DNA from: Candidatus Nanopelagicales bacterium
GTDB lineage: Bacteria > Actinomycetota > Actinomycetes > S36-B12
Assembly (NCBI GenBank): GCA_018402075.1
Contig: JAGYJP010000003.1
Span: 202,706 to 266,705 of the forward strand
Reading direction: 5' to 3'
DNA length: 64,000 nt
This document shows positions 26,917 through 35,838 of the stretch, piece by piece. A model generated the notes under the pieces. The model made no database searches. It had not been told where the DNA came from and was given only the letters and a program-made list of their open reading frames with translations. Within the stretch, counting starts at the first letter, position 1. Each line of letters begins with the position of its first letter. The translations under genes were made by a program, and so were the position numbers.

Positions 26917-26982
26917 GGGTGTACACGAAATCAATCAACCTCGGCGGAGCCTTGGTGCGTCAAGTGAAAGTTGTGATCCACT

Positions 26983-27915
26983 GTGAGTGATATCCGTAAC
27001 GTAATAATCATTGGTTCAGGTCCTGCTGGTTACACGGCCGCGGTGTACGCCGCCCGTGCGCAACTGCATCCCCTTGTTTTTGAAGGTGCGGTAACCGCCG
27101 GTGGCGCGCTAATGAACACCACCGAGGTAGAAAACTTCCCCGGATTCGAAGAAGGAATCATGGGTCCACAACTGATGGAAAACATGCGGGCTCAAGCCGT
27201 GCGTTTCGGCGCAGAGATTGTGACCGACGACGTCACCGCTATTAAGGCTCATGGAGACATTAAGTCGGTGACCGACGGTGCCGGCAATGTGCATCAAGCA
27301 CGCGCTTTGATTCTTGCCACCGGTTCGGGTTACCGTGAACTGGGGTTACCCGATGAAAAAAGGCTCAGTGGTCACGGTGTTTCGTGGTGCGCAACCTGCG
27401 ATGGTTTCTTTTTCCGTGATCAAGATATTGCTGTTGTGGGTGGAGGTGACTCTGCACTTGAAGAAGCCACCTTCTTGACCCGATTTGCCAGGACCGTCAC
27501 TTTGATTCACCGTCGCGATGAACTCCGTGGGAGCAAAATCATGCAGGAACGCGCCCTCACCAATGACAAAATAAAGATTGCCTGGAATAGCGAAGTTGCA
27601 GCAATTCATGGTGGTGACAAGTTGACCGGTATCACTTTGCGCGACACGGTGACAGGTGAAGAACGGGAACTTGCCATCACAGGTCTGTTCATAGCCATCG
27701 GGCACGATCCTCGCTCCGAGCTTCTGCACGGTCAGGTCGACCTCAATGCCGAGGGCTATGTCACGGTTGAATCCCCCTCCACCAAAACCTCTGTCGAAGG
27801 CGTTTTTGCCTGCGGTGATCTGGTTGATCACACCTACCGCCAAGCAATCACGGCCGCGGGCACCGGCTGCTCGGCGGCACTGGATGCTGAGCGTTTCCTC
27901 TCTCACTCGGAGTAA
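26983..27915 (+). CDS. trxB: Thioredoxin reductase
   Basis: A 310-residue FAD/NADPH enzyme that reduces thioredoxin. The FAD motif is [18 protein letters not shown], the redox pair is CATC (WCATCDGFF), the NADPH motif is [12 protein letters not shown], and [21 protein letters not shown] closes the FAD site. Start at GTG 26983, with an untranslated leader of about 60 bases. It precedes trxA in the standard actinobacterial order downstream of sigM. Confidence 0.96.
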   Translation: MSDIRNVIIIGSGPAGYTAAVYAARAQLHPLVFEGAVTAGGALMNTTEVENFPGFEEGIMGPQLMENMRAQAVRFGAEIVTDDVTAIKAHGDIKSVTDGAGNVHQARALILATGSGYRELGLPDEKRLSGHGVSWCATCDGFFFRDQDIAVVGGGDSALEEATFLTRFARTVTLIHRRDELRGSKIMQERALTNDKIKIAWNSEVAAIHGGDKLTGITLRDTVTGEERELAITGLFIAIGHDPRSELLHGQVDLNAEGYVTVESPSTKTSVEGVFACGDLVDHTYRQAITAAGTGCSAALDAERFLSHSE

Positions 27916-27994
27916 TAACCCCCGTAATCCTGACCATTGAACGTTTTATTCACCCGTTCGACTAAGTTAGGCCCTGACTTTAAAGGAGTATTTC

Positions 27995-28315
27995 ATGGGA
28001 GAAATAAAAGTAGTTACCGACGCTAATTTCGCTGAGGAAGTCCTCATGAGCGATAAACCCGTACTTGTTGATTTCTGGGCCGAGTGGTGTGGCCCCTGTA
28101 AAAAAATCGGCCCGATTCTCCAAGAAATAGCGGCCGAACAAGACTCATTGATTATTGCCAAAATGAATGTGGATGAGAACCCATCTACCCCAGGGTCGTA
28201 CGGCATTACATCCATTCCGACTCTGAATGTGTATCAGGGCGGCCAAATTGTGAAGACAATTATTGGCGCCAAGCCCAAGGCTGCTCTGGTCGCTGACTTA
28301 CAGCCGTATCTGTAG
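27995..28315 (+). CDS. trxA: Thioredoxin
   Basis: A 106-residue thioredoxin with the active site WCGPCK and the cis-proline segment SIPTLN. It supplies electrons to ribonucleotide reductase and other targets. AAAGGAG lies before the ATG; the 79-base gap to trxB may hold its own signals. The CwlM-like gene follows after 15 bases, so trxA and cwlM probably share a transcript. Confidence 0.96.
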   Translation: MGEIKVVTDANFAEEVLMSDKPVLVDFWAEWCGPCKKIGPILQEIAAEQDSLIIAKMNVDENPSTPGSYGITSIPTLNVYQGGQIVKTIIGAKPKAALVADLQPYL

Positions 28316-28330
28316 GCGTGTAGGTACTGG

Positions 28331-29374
28331 ATGCTCCGCCTTGGTTCCACCGGGGCGGCCGTAGCGGAGGTTCGCGCACGGCTCGCGCACCTCGGTTTAT
28401 TGAATAATTCCGTCTACGAAACCGTCAATGTTTATGACAACGATGTTGATCAAGCCGTGCGGATTTTTCAACAAGAACGCGGCATCACCGTCGATGGCAT
28501 TGTTGGGCCAGAAACTTTTCGTCGACTAGATGAGGCACGCTGGCAATTAGGCGACCGGGTGTTGTCTTTCACCGCAGGGCATCTAATGATCGGCGATGAC
28601 GTCACCGAACTTCAACGCAAACTCAATGAATTGGGGTTTAATGCGGGTCGCCCCGACGGAATCTTTGGACCCGCAACAGATACAGCACTGCGTGAGTTCC
28701 AACGTGGGGTCGGAGTGAGTGCGGACGGAATTTGCGGTCTCGATACGTTGCGCTCATTTGATCGACTCTCGCGTTCAGTAATTGGTGGGGATTCCGGAGC
28801 TTTGCGCGAGCAGGCGCATATCAGTTCCTTACAAACAGGGATAGCCGACAAAGTTGTTGTTATTGATCCGGGTGACTTCGCGTATCCGGAATTAACTCAT
28901 GCAATTGCAACACGGGTGGAAGGACGCTTGGCGGCCCTGGGTACTCAAGTGATTCTGACACGACCGGCTACCCCGATCGCTCCGGGTACACCCGCACAAC
29001 GTGCGGCCTTTGCCAACGACGTCACCGCTGATCTTGTTGTCTCCCTGCATGTCGACCAATCGGATAGTCCCAAACCCAATGGCATTGCGGTGTTTTATTT
29101 TGGAAACCCCATCGGTGGAAATCATTCAATTGCAGGTAAACAGTTGGCAGAGTTGATTTCCGATGAACTTATTCGCCGCACCGATCGAAAAGATTGCCGC
29201 ACACATCCGCGCACCTGGGATCTATTGAGGTTGACCACAATGCCGGCGGTTCGAGTGGATCTTGGTTACATGTCTAATGTCGATGACTCTAAGAGATTGA
29301 GCTCCGAGGCCTTCCACGACGCAATCGCCCAAGGGATTGCAGCTGCCATTACTGCCTTTTGTTCACCCCGGTAG
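28331..29374 (+). CDS. cwlM: CwlM-like amidase-fold protein with two peptidoglycan-binding domains
   Basis: A 347-residue protein with two N-terminal PG_binding_1 repeats (about 1-65, motif DGIVGPETF; about 75-145, motif DGIFGPATD) and an amidase_3 fold (about 172-345). Catalytic residues are altered: the first zinc His is Asp182 (VIDPGD), the late catalytic Glu is Asp310 (RVDLGYMSN), while His240 (SLHVD) remains. There is no signal peptide. This matches mycobacterial CwlM, a cytoplasmic regulator that activates MurA when phosphorylated by PknB and also sits beside trx genes. An active amidase is unlikely but not excluded. Confidence 0.85.
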   Translation: MLRLGSTGAAVAEVRARLAHLGLLNNSVYETVNVYDNDVDQAVRIFQQERGITVDGIVGPETFRRLDEARWQLGDRVLSFTAGHLMIGDDVTELQRKLNELGFNAGRPDGIFGPATDTALREFQRGVGVSADGICGLDTLRSFDRLSRSVIGGDSGALREQAHISSLQTGIADKVVVIDPGDFAYPELTHAIATRVEGRLAALGTQVILTRPATPIAPGTPAQRAAFANDVTADLVVSLHVDQSDSPKPNGIAVFYFGNPIGGNHSIAGKQLAELISDELIRRTDRKDCRTHPRTWDLLRLTTMPAVRVDLGYMSNVDDSKRLSSEAFHDAIAQGIAAAITAFCSPR

Positions 29375-29450
29375 GCCACAGCAACCGCACGAGGAAACCC
29401 ACGCCCACTCCGAGGGCAATAAGCCCTGCGGCCCGAAGAAATGGTTTCAT
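29349..29450 (-). CDS. Small membrane peptide, 33 residues
   Basis: A short reading frame, MKPFLRAAGLIALGVGVG followed by FLVRLLWPTGVNKRQ. One Gly-rich hydrophobic helix (about 4-26) is flanked by basic residues. A -10 box TAACCT (29457-29462, minus strand) lies exactly 6 bases before the ATG, as at other leaderless genes here. The 3' end overlaps the end of the CwlM-like gene by 26 bases. I do not recognise a family. The promoter fit and helix support a real gene, but it is short. Confidence 0.45.
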   Translation of the reverse strand: MKPFLRAAGLIALGVGVGFLVRLLWPTGVNKRQ

Positions 29451-29456
29451 AAGGGA

Positions 29457-29493
29457 AGGTTACCTGTTCAACCGATTTGATGGTTACTACGCT
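29457..29493. promoter_or_regulatory. Divergent leaderless promoters, small peptide / aminotransferase
   Basis: Leftward -10 TAACCT at 29457-29462 (6 bases before ATG 29450). Rightward -10 TACGCT at 29488-29493 (6 bases before ATG 29500), with TGTTCA 17 bases upstream as a possible -35. Confidence 0.5.
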
Positions 29494-29499
29494 TATTCC

Positions 29500-30795
29500 A
29501 TGTCTGAACAGGTGGGATCGCGCCTTGATCCCTGGGTGGAGTCTTATGCCCAGCGTGCCCAAGGTCTCACCGCTTCAGCAATCCGCGCCCTCTTTGCAGT
29601 AGCTTCGCGTCCAGAGGTTGTCTCACTTGCTGGTGGGATGCCATATGTCAATGCTTTAGATGCTGACCAGTTCGCAGACATCACCGCGCGGGTAATTCGG
29701 GAGCAGGGCACCACCGCCTTGCAATATGGATCGGGCCAAGGTGACCAGAAATTAAGGGAACAGATTCTGGACATCACTTCATTGGTGGGTGTGCATTCAC
29801 ACCCCGACGACATTGTTGTGACTGCGGGTTCACAGATGGGCTTAGATCTTGTCACCAAAATCTTCTGTGATCCAGGGGATACCGTTCTTGTGGAGTCCCC
29901 TTCCTATGTTGGTGCGCTCGGAGTCTTTCGTTCCTATCAATGCAATGTTGTGCATGTCGCCATGGACGAATTCGGTCTGAACCCTGAATCACTGCGTTCT
30001 GCATTGAGAGAACATAAGAGAGTCAAATTCATTTACACAATTCCGTCCTTTCATAATCCTGCCGGCCTAACTCAATCACAACAAAGACGTGAAGAAATCC
30101 TTGCAATTGCTCAGGAATTCGGGGTTCCTATTCTTGAAGATGATCCTTATGGGTTACTCGGTTTTGAAGGTTCGCCACCACAAGCTATTCGCGCACTAGA
30201 TGACCAGAACGTGATTTATCTTGGTTCGTTTTCCAAAACAATTGCATCAGGGTTACGCCTGGGATGGGTGATTGCACCCCATGGTGTTCGAGAAAAAGTT
30301 GTGTTGGCTGCGGAGGCGGCAACTCTGTGTCCAAGTAATTTCGTACAACTCACTATTTCTCGCTACCTTGCCGAGCAACCATGGCAGCAACAGATAAAAG
30401 TGTTCCAAGAGTTGTATCGCGAACGGCGAGATGCTCTTTTAGATTCACTCCAAGCACTCATGCCCTCTGATACAACCTGGACAATCCCCGAAGGTGGTTT
30501 CTATTCATGGGTCACCCTTCCAGAGGGTCTCGATGCCACCACTATGTTGCCGCGAGCAGTGGCCGAGTTGGTGGCATATGTTCCCGGCACCGGTTTTTAT
30601 GCCGATGGTCAGGGAGCGCGAAATCTTCGATTGTCCTATTGCTATCCCGATCCAGAACGAATCCGTGAGGGAGTGAGGCGATTATCCACCGTTGTGGAGG
30701 CTGAAATCGAATTGGTGAACACATTTGGTCCTGTTTCTGCCACCAACTCTTCCCACGACAGTCCGGCCTTCACGCCTCGAACTGACATCACCTAG
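29500..30795 (+). CDS. PLP aminotransferase, 2-aminoadipate/MocR-type class I
   Basis: A 431-residue fold-type I aminotransferase. GSGQGDQKLREQI, TIPSFHNPAGLTQSQQRR and LEDDPYGLLGF are typical of the LysN/ARO8-like subgroup. The PLP lysine is in GSFSKTIASGLRLGW, and the late Arg (LRLSYCYPDP) binds substrate carboxylate. There is no DNA-binding domain, so it is not a MocR regulator. Upstream in-frame codons (from 29359) lack homology; ATG 29500 has a leaderless promoter. The substrate is unknown; branched-chain or aromatic amino acids or aminoadipate are typical. Confidence 0.88.
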   Translation: MSEQVGSRLDPWVESYAQRAQGLTASAIRALFAVASRPEVVSLAGGMPYVNALDADQFADITARVIREQGTTALQYGSGQGDQKLREQILDITSLVGVHSHPDDIVVTAGSQMGLDLVTKIFCDPGDTVLVESPSYVGALGVFRSYQCNVVHVAMDEFGLNPESLRSALREHKRVKFIYTIPSFHNPAGLTQSQQRREEILAIAQEFGVPILEDDPYGLLGFEGSPPQAIRALDDQNVIYLGSFSKTIASGLRLGWVIAPHGVREKVVLAAEAATLCPSNFVQLTISRYLAEQPWQQQIKVFQELYRERRDALLDSLQALMPSDTTWTIPEGGFYSWVTLPEGLDATTMLPRAVAELVAYVPGTGFYADGQGARNLRLSYCYPDPERIREGVRRLSTVVEAEIELVNTFGPVSATNSSHDSPAFTPRTDIT

Positions 30796-30805
30796 GGAGA
30801 TTGGC

Positions 30806-31741
30806 GTGCATATTGTGGTGCTGTCCGGGGGTTTATCCCCGGAACGTGATGTTTCCCTGCGTTCAGGGCGCCGGTTAGCCGAAGCATTGCGGACCAGCAT
30901 GCCGCAGACCGAGATCACCGAGTCAGATCTCACCGAGGAAACTCTCAGCGTCGTGGAATCGACTCGTCCTGATTGTGTAATACCTATGATCCATGGTTCG
31001 GTTGGCGAAGATGGCTCATTGCGCAGTGTTCTTGAGGCACTCGGTATTCCATTTGTTGGTTCCGGTGCCCAGTCTTCGCGTATCGCTTTTGATAAAGGTG
31101 TGGCATCCACCCTTCTTCCCCAAGAAAATATTCCTCGTTTTGTTGCGTTACCCCAGAGCTTCTTTAAAGAGATGGGCGCACAATCGGTGATCGCGGCAAT
31201 CATTGCGGATTTGGGATTACCATTAATAGTGAAACCGCTAACCGGCGGATCAGCGCTGGGTGTGACCAAATGTGTCACAGAGTCGGACGTACCCACGGCA
31301 CTTGTTACCGCCTTCGGTTACTCCGACACTGTCATGATTCAGCAAGCGGTCAGTGGTGTGGAACTAGCACTCACCGTAATTGATCGCCAGGGGTCACCCG
31401 AAGCACTTCCTCCGGTAGAGATTGTCCCCGTCAGTGGTGTGTACAACTATGACGCTCGATACACGGCCGGAGCAACAGAGTTTTTTGTCCCCGCCCGCTT
31501 GAATCCTGCCATGGAAAAGAAGGTGAAAGACTTTGCATTAACGGTGCATACAACTTTACATCTTCGCGATATTTCTCGCACCGATGTCATTGTTGATTCA
31601 CATGACAATGTGTGGTTCTTAGAAGTCAATGTTGCACCCGGTATGACTGAAACTTCCCTTGTGCCGCAAGCACTTTCCGCTGCCAACCTCGATGTGGGAA
31701 GTGTGTTTGCTGAACTCGTGCGCGAAGCTATTCGCCGGTGA
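30806..31741 (+). CDS. ddl: D-alanine-D-alanine ligase
   Basis: A 311-residue ATP-grasp ligase that makes the D-Ala-D-Ala end of peptidoglycan precursors. VVLSGGLSPERDVSLRSG is the N-terminal motif. HGSVGEDG, IVKPLTGGSALGV (ATP lysine) and the metal-binding end FLEVNVAPGMTETS follow. It is shorter than the usual 340-370. Start at GTG 30806 with AGGGAGA, 10 bases after the aminotransferase. The 3' end overlaps convergent parB by 14 bases. Confidence 0.88.
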   Translation: MHIVVLSGGLSPERDVSLRSGRRLAEALRTSMPQTEITESDLTEETLSVVESTRPDCVIPMIHGSVGEDGSLRSVLEALGIPFVGSGAQSSRIAFDKGVASTLLPQENIPRFVALPQSFFKEMGAQSVIAAIIADLGLPLIVKPLTGGSALGVTKCVTESDVPTALVTAFGYSDTVMIQQAVSGVELALTVIDRQGSPEALPPVEIVPVSGVYNYDARYTAGATEFFVPARLNPAMEKKVKDFALTVHTTLHLRDISRTDVIVDSHDNVWFLEVNVAPGMTETSLVPQALSAANLDVGSVFAELVREAIRR

Positions 31742-32648
31742 TTATTTGAGTGATTCTTCGCGCGTCCGCGATATCAGCGGCTTCAATCACAATCTTTCCG
31801 TGGGCACCAGATTTCGAGAATCCTTCCACCGTGATGGTCGTATCGAGTGAATCAGATAGCGACTCAGTCATAACGCGAACTGCTTCCTCTAACGCTTCAG
31901 GGCGTGACTTTCTTTTACGGTCAATCTTTTTGCGAGGTTTTCCATCAACGGCACCCAGTGCAATAAGTTCTTCGACACTCCGAACACTCAAGCCCTCGGC
32001 AACAATTTTCTTTGCCATTACTTCCATAGAATCTGGATCGGATAACGCAAGCAGTGCCCGAGCATGCCCCGCACTTAGAACTCCCGCAGCCACCCGGCTC
32101 TGTACGGGCGCCGGGAGTTTGAGCAACCGAAGGGTGTTACTGACCTGCGGGCGTGAACGGCCAATGCGTGCTGCTAATTCATCTTGAGTGCATCCAAAGT
32201 CGGTAAGCATTTGCGAATACGCCGCAGCTTCTTCTAGTGCATTCAAATTAGAGCGATGTAGATTTTCTAATAATGCATCACGCAACATATTTGCATCTTC
32301 AGTGTTCCGAATGATTGAAGGAATCTCTGTCATTCCTGCAAGCGCACTGGCACGCAATCGGCGTTCACCCGCAACAAGTTCAAAGTTCCCATTGCTCAAG
32401 GGACGAACAACAATCGGTTGCAATAATCCAATTGTGGAAATGGAGAACACTAGTTCTTGGAGCGCATCTTCATCAAAAACCGAACGTGGTTGCTGTGGAT
32501 TGGCCTTAATCGATTGAATTGGAAGTTCTTGGTACCCCACAATGGCCCGGGAATTGTCTTGGGTGTTGGTGGGCACCGGATCATCCGTTGGTCCGGTGGG
32601 AATAAGTGCTCCGAGGCCCCTACCTAAACCGCGTTTGGGTGTGGCCAT
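31728..32648 (-). CDS. parB: Chromosome partitioning protein ParB
   Basis: A 306-residue CTP-dependent clamp that loads at parS and spreads along DNA. The N-terminal ParA-activating basic segment (KRGLGRGLGALI) is present. The CTP motif GERRLRA (about 95-101) and the ENLHRSNLNALEEA segment follow, then the helix-turn-helix (ELAARIGRSRPQVSNTLRLL) and a C-terminal dimerisation domain. AAGGAG precedes the ATG. Two parS-like sites lie within 2 kb. Confidence 0.96.
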   Translation of the reverse strand: MATPKRGLGRGLGALIPTGPTDDPVPTNTQDNSRAIVGYQELPIQSIKANPQQPRSVFDEDALQELVFSISTIGLLQPIVVRPLSNGNFELVAGERRLRASALAGMTEIPSIIRNTEDANMLRDALLENLHRSNLNALEEAAAYSQMLTDFGCTQDELAARIGRSRPQVSNTLRLLKLPAPVQSRVAAGVLSAGHARALLALSDPDSMEVMAKKIVAEGLSVRSVEELIALGAVDGKPRKKIDRKRKSRPEALEEAVRVMTESLSDSLDTTITVEGFSKSGAHGKIVIEAADIADARRITQIITGE

Positions 32649-32666
32649 GTCAGCACTCCTTCTTTT

Positions 32667-32686
32667 TGTGGATAACTTGTGGATAA
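32667..32686 (-). promoter_or_regulatory. Two perfect DnaA boxes between parA and parB
   Basis: TGTGGATAA occurs at 32667-32675 and again at 32678-32686, same orientation, 11 bases apart (one helical turn). They fill most of the 48-base gap between parA and parB, just upstream of the parB ribosome site. Confidence 0.8.
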
Positions 32687-32696
32687 ATGTTTTTAT

Positions 32697-33497
32697 TTAT
32701 AGGTTGATGGACTGCTGTGGTGTGAGTGCATGGAGTTGTTCGGCAGCCTCCCGGTAGGCAATTGCCCCCGAAGAAGTCGGGTCATAGGTGAGCACGGTCT
32801 GGCCATAGGAAGGTGCCTCCGAGACCCGGACACTTCTGGGGATAATAGTTTCCAAAACAGTCGCGCCGAAGTGGGCGCGAACTTCATCGGCCACCTGGCT
32901 CGCCAGCCTGGTTCGGCCGTCATACATGGTTAAAATGATTGCGGAAACACTGAGTGAGGGATTGAGGTGTTCGGTCACCATGCCCACACTCTTGAGTAAT
33001 TGGGATAGCCCCTCAAGGGCGTAATACTCACATTGGATGGGCAGCAGCACCTCACGGGCCGCCACCAAGCCGTTGAGTGTCAATAATCCCAAGCTCGGCG
33101 GGCAATCCAGAATCACATAATCGAAGCGCGTCAGGGCTAAAAGTTGTTCCAGGGCCTTACTTAGCCGGTATTCCCTAGCAACCTGGGAGACCAATTCAAT
33201 CTCAGCTCCGGCCAGGTCAATGGTGGCCGGTGCCCCCCATAGTCCCGGGATATCGGGGCATTCCACGATTACCTCCTGAAGGGTTTTGTCCCCCATCAAG
33301 ACTTCATAGACACCGGGGGTTCCTTCATGGTGCTCAATTCCCAAGGCGGTGGTTGCATTGCCCTGTGGATCGAGATCAATAACCAGGCATTTCTTGCCGA
33401 TTTGAGCAAGGGCTGCAGCAATATTCACTGTGGTTGTGGTTTTACCTACCCCACCCTTTTGATTGGCAATGGTGATAATCCGCGTCATGCGGGCCAC
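32697..33497 (-). CDS. parA: Chromosome partitioning ATPase ParA
   Basis: A 266-residue Walker-type ATPase that drives separation of ParB-parS complexes. The deviant Walker A is KGGVGKTTTT, switch I DLDPQGNAT and Walker B YVILDCPPSLG; the C-terminal basic part binds DNA non-specifically. Start at GTG 33497 or ATG 33488, three codons later; no strong ribosome site separates them. It lies upstream of parB in the same operon, with 48 bases between. Confidence 0.96.
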   Translation of the reverse strand: MARMTRIITIANQKGGVGKTTTTVNIAAALAQIGKKCLVIDLDPQGNATTALGIEHHEGTPGVYEVLMGDKTLQEVIVECPDIPGLWGAPATIDLAGAEIELVSQVAREYRLSKALEQLLALTRFDYVILDCPPSLGLLTLNGLVAAREVLLPIQCEYYALEGLSQLLKSVGMVTEHLNPSLSVSAIILTMYDGRTRLASQVADEVRAHFGATVLETIIPRSVRVSEAPSYGQTVLTYDPTSSGAIAYREAAEQLHALTPQQSINL

Positions 33498-33532
33498 CCA
33501 AGGCCGGTCTTCGTTTCCAACTCCTCGTGGGA

Positions 33533-33548
33533 TGTTTCACGGGAAACA
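33533..33548. other. parS site 1
   Basis: TGTTTCACGGGAAACA differs from the consensus TGTTTCACGTGAAACA at one central base. It lies 36 bases upstream of parA, in the 135-base gap between parA and rsmG. Confidence 0.85.
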
Positions 33549-33632
33549 TTGGTGGGCCACCCCAATCCAGATTCTGTTATTTCCGGTTCGGGGGTAGTGG
33601 GTACGGTCACGGCGTCATTCTGCCTCATGGAG

Positions 33633-34289
33633 TCACTGCGTTCCCCGCCGGGCAAGCACCACGGTGGTTTCTGGCTCTACGACCCCTGCACCACACGTGA
33701 GAACCTCTATGGATCTCAAATTGAACTCCTTCACGACCGCTTGGGCAGAATCTAGTTCCGTGGGGGCACTACTTCCCTTCAAGGCAACCAGTTGTCCATC
33801 GGGCTTGAGAAGGGGAATTGTCCAACCGAGGAGTCGATCCAGGGGAGCCACCGCTCTAGCGGTCACAATGTCCACTCCAGACCATTCAGGGCTGGTCATG
33901 ACTTTCTCGGCCCGACCGCGCACCACGGTCACTCGGTCGGTGAGCTCGAGGGCAACTACCGCCTCGGTGAGGAAGGTGGCTCGACGTAGGAGTGGTTCCA
34001 CCAGAACCATGGTGAGATCGGGGCGCACCAGCGCCCACACCAGTCCAGGTAGCCCGGCCCCCGAGCCAACATCCGCCACCAGGGAGTTTAGGGGAATCAG
34101 ATCAAGGGCTGGCTCAGCAACAACCGCGCAGTTGAGAATATGACGATCCCATAACTTGGGCACTTCCCGCGGACCCATCAGACCACGCTCAACACCCGGC
34201 CCGGCGAGGATCTCGACGTACCTGATCAGACCTTCCTGGGCAGGTTGCATCCAGGCCGGCAAATCCCGGGATGTTTCACGGGAAACCAT
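33633..34289 (-). CDS. rsmG: 16S rRNA (guanine-527-N7)-methyltransferase
   Basis: A 218-residue SAM-dependent methyltransferase (GidB) that modifies G527 of 16S rRNA; loss gives low-level streptomycin resistance in other bacteria. SAM motif VADVGSGAGLPGL, catalytic region VTARAVAPLDRLLGW. ATG start 4 bases after jag. The first codons are formed by the second parS site. Confidence 0.96.
   Translation of the reverse strand: MVSRETSRDLPAWMQPAQEGLIRYVEILAGPGVERGLMGPREVPKLWDRHILNCAVVAEPALDLIPLNSLVADVGSGAGLPGLVWALVRPDLTMVLVEPLLRRATFLTEAVVALELTDRVTVVRGRAEKVMTSPEWSGVDIVTARAVAPLDRLLGWTIPLLKPDGQLVALKGSSAPTELDSAQAVVKEFNLRSIEVLTCGAGVVEPETTVVLARRGTQ
34272..34287. other. parS site 2, overlapping the start of rsmG
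   Basis: TGTTTCACGGGAAACC, two differences from the consensus and sharing the central CGGG variant with site 1. The inverse strand encodes Val-Ser-Arg-Glu-Thr right after the rsmG start codon. Confidence 0.75.
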
Positions 34290-34293
34290 GACG

Positions 34294-34791
34294 TTAGGAG
34301 ACTCGAATTACCACGCGTCGAGCAGGTTCATCGCCCTCTGACTCGCTGGTTAGGCCCATGGTGGCCACCATGTCGTGGACGACTTTACGTTCATAGGGGT
34401 TCATGGGCGCCATGCGAACGGGAGCGGCGGTGCGCTGAGCTTCGGCACACGCTGTCTTGGCCGCTTCCTCCAGCACCTCTTTTTGTTTGGTCCGAAAACC
34501 CGCAATATCCAACATCAACCGGGAGCGTTCACCGGTTTCCCGGGCTGCAGCCAGGCGAGAGAGTTCCTGCAGGGCCTGAAGAACATCGCCACCTTCGCCG
34601 ACTAAATGTTCAAGATCCCCGGCCTCTACCTCCACAATGGAGACTCGGGCACGGCTGGCATCTACTTCAATATCGATATCGCCGTCAAGATCACAGATAT
34701 CAAGAAGCCCTTCCAGGTAATCGGCGGCAACATCACCTTCCTGATCCAGAAGCTTCTTATCTGTTGTGCGTTCTTCGGTTGTCTCGGTCAC
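34294..34791 (-). CDS. jag: Jag (KhpB) RNA-binding protein
   Basis: A 165-residue protein with a KH domain (about 65-135, LEHLVGEGGDVLQALQELSRL) and an R3H domain (about 125-160, MNPYERKVVHDMVATM). It lacks the N-terminal Jag domain of firmicutes, as usual in actinobacteria. It binds RNA and is tied to cell-shape control elsewhere. GTG start with GAGGAG upstream. It lies between yidC and rsmG, the standard order. Confidence 0.93.
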   Translation of the reverse strand: MTETTEERTTDKKLLDQEGDVAADYLEGLLDICDLDGDIDIEVDASRARVSIVEVEAGDLEHLVGEGGDVLQALQELSRLAAARETGERSRLMLDIAGFRTKQKEVLEEAAKTACAEAQRTAAPVRMAPMNPYERKVVHDMVATMGLTSESEGDEPARRVVIRVS

Positions 34792-34890
34792 AGGGACTCC
34801 TCATTGTGGTCAAGTCATTAGGTCAGACTTGAACGGTGAATTCACGATGATCACCGTGCTGGTGCACGGTCCGCAGGTTTATTCGTTGGG

Positions 34891-35838
34891 TTATTTCTTC
34901 TTTTTCTTATTGGGGGAACGGTTACTCCGGGTGGTTCGCTTGGGTTGTACCCGCTCCGGGGTTACCGACATAGTGTCGGTAACTTCTTCAGTTTCGGCGG
35001 GTGCACCTTTGCTCTTCTTCTTCGCGGCTTTACGCGCTTGTTGGGCTTCAAAGGCTGGGGTCCCCGGCTGCGGGCTGTTTCGGATCACATAAAACTGTTG
35101 ACCCATGGTCCACAGGTTGGTGGTGAACCAGTAGATCAAAACACCAATTGGGAAGTTCACACCGCCGACGGCGAAAACCACCGGGAACACATACAAAAGA
35201 ATTTTTTGTTGTTTGACCATCGGGTTACCCGGTGCAGTGTTCTTCACAATCAATTGGCGCTGGGTGAGAAATGTTGTTGCGCTCATAAGGATGATCAAAA
35301 TAAATGCCAGCACACGGGTGTTCAATGGATTAAAGCCGTCTACTGCGACTTCGTCTGCCAACCAGAAAGTTGCGTACAGGGGAACGCCGAAAATTGATGC
35401 TTCGCGAGCCTCCACCATGAGGTAGGCATATTGGGGCCAGTTGAAAACACCCTCGGGGACACGGTTTGCAATACCTTGTAACACACTAAACAAAGCGAAA
35501 AAGATGGGTGCCTGCAACAGGATTGGCAGACATGAAGCCAAGGGGTTTGTACCGGTTTCCCGATACAACTTCATCATTTCTTGTGACTGACGCTCACGGT
35601 CACCCGCATATTTCTTTTGAATCTCTTTCATTTGTGGCTGAATAATTTGCAGATTTCGCTGCGCTCTAATCTGCTTCACAAACAGTGGTATCAAAAGTAT
35701 GCGCATCACGATTACCAGGCCAACGATCGACAACGCCCAGGTCCATCCACTGGTCGAATCCATGAAGTTGCTCAGTAACTGGTGGAATTGCACCAATACC
35801 CAGCTGACTGCAGTACGCAGCCAATCAAGAATGAACAT
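34891..35838 (-). CDS. yidC: Membrane protein insertase YidC
   Basis: A 315-residue Oxa1/Alb3 insertase for membrane proteins. The conserved core has five helices, with RILLIPLFVKQIRAQ (hydrophilic-groove Arg) and NPLASCLPILLQAPIFFALF. The C-terminal tail (about 280-315) is Lys/Arg-rich, ending NKKKKK. It lacks the large periplasmic domain of proteobacteria. ATG start; its first 14 bases overlap the end of yidD. Confidence 0.96.
   Translation of the reverse strand: MFILDWLRTAVSWVLVQFHQLLSNFMDSTSGWTWALSIVGLVIVMRILLIPLFVKQIRAQRNLQIIQPQMKEIQKKYAGDRERQSQEMMKLYRETGTNPLASCLPILLQAPIFFALFSVLQGIANRVPEGVFNWPQYAYLMVEAREASIFGVPLYATFWLADEVAVDGFNPLNTRVLAFILIILMSATTFLTQRQLIVKNTAPGNPMVKQQKILLYVFPVVFAVGGVNFPIGVLIYWFTTNLWTMGQQFYVIRNSPQPGTPAFEAQQARKAAKKKSKGAPAETEEVTDTMSVTPERVQPKRTTRSNRSPNKKKKK

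Noticed and set aside
33327..33755. Plus-strand frame of about 140 codons across the parA-rsmG gap
   Set aside because: It runs antisense through parA and rsmG, has no ribosome site or motif, and includes a parS site.
34245..34832. Plus-strand frame of 195 codons opposite jag and rsmG
   Set aside because: Antisense to two certain genes; composition (many Arg, Pro, His) is typical of a shadow frame.
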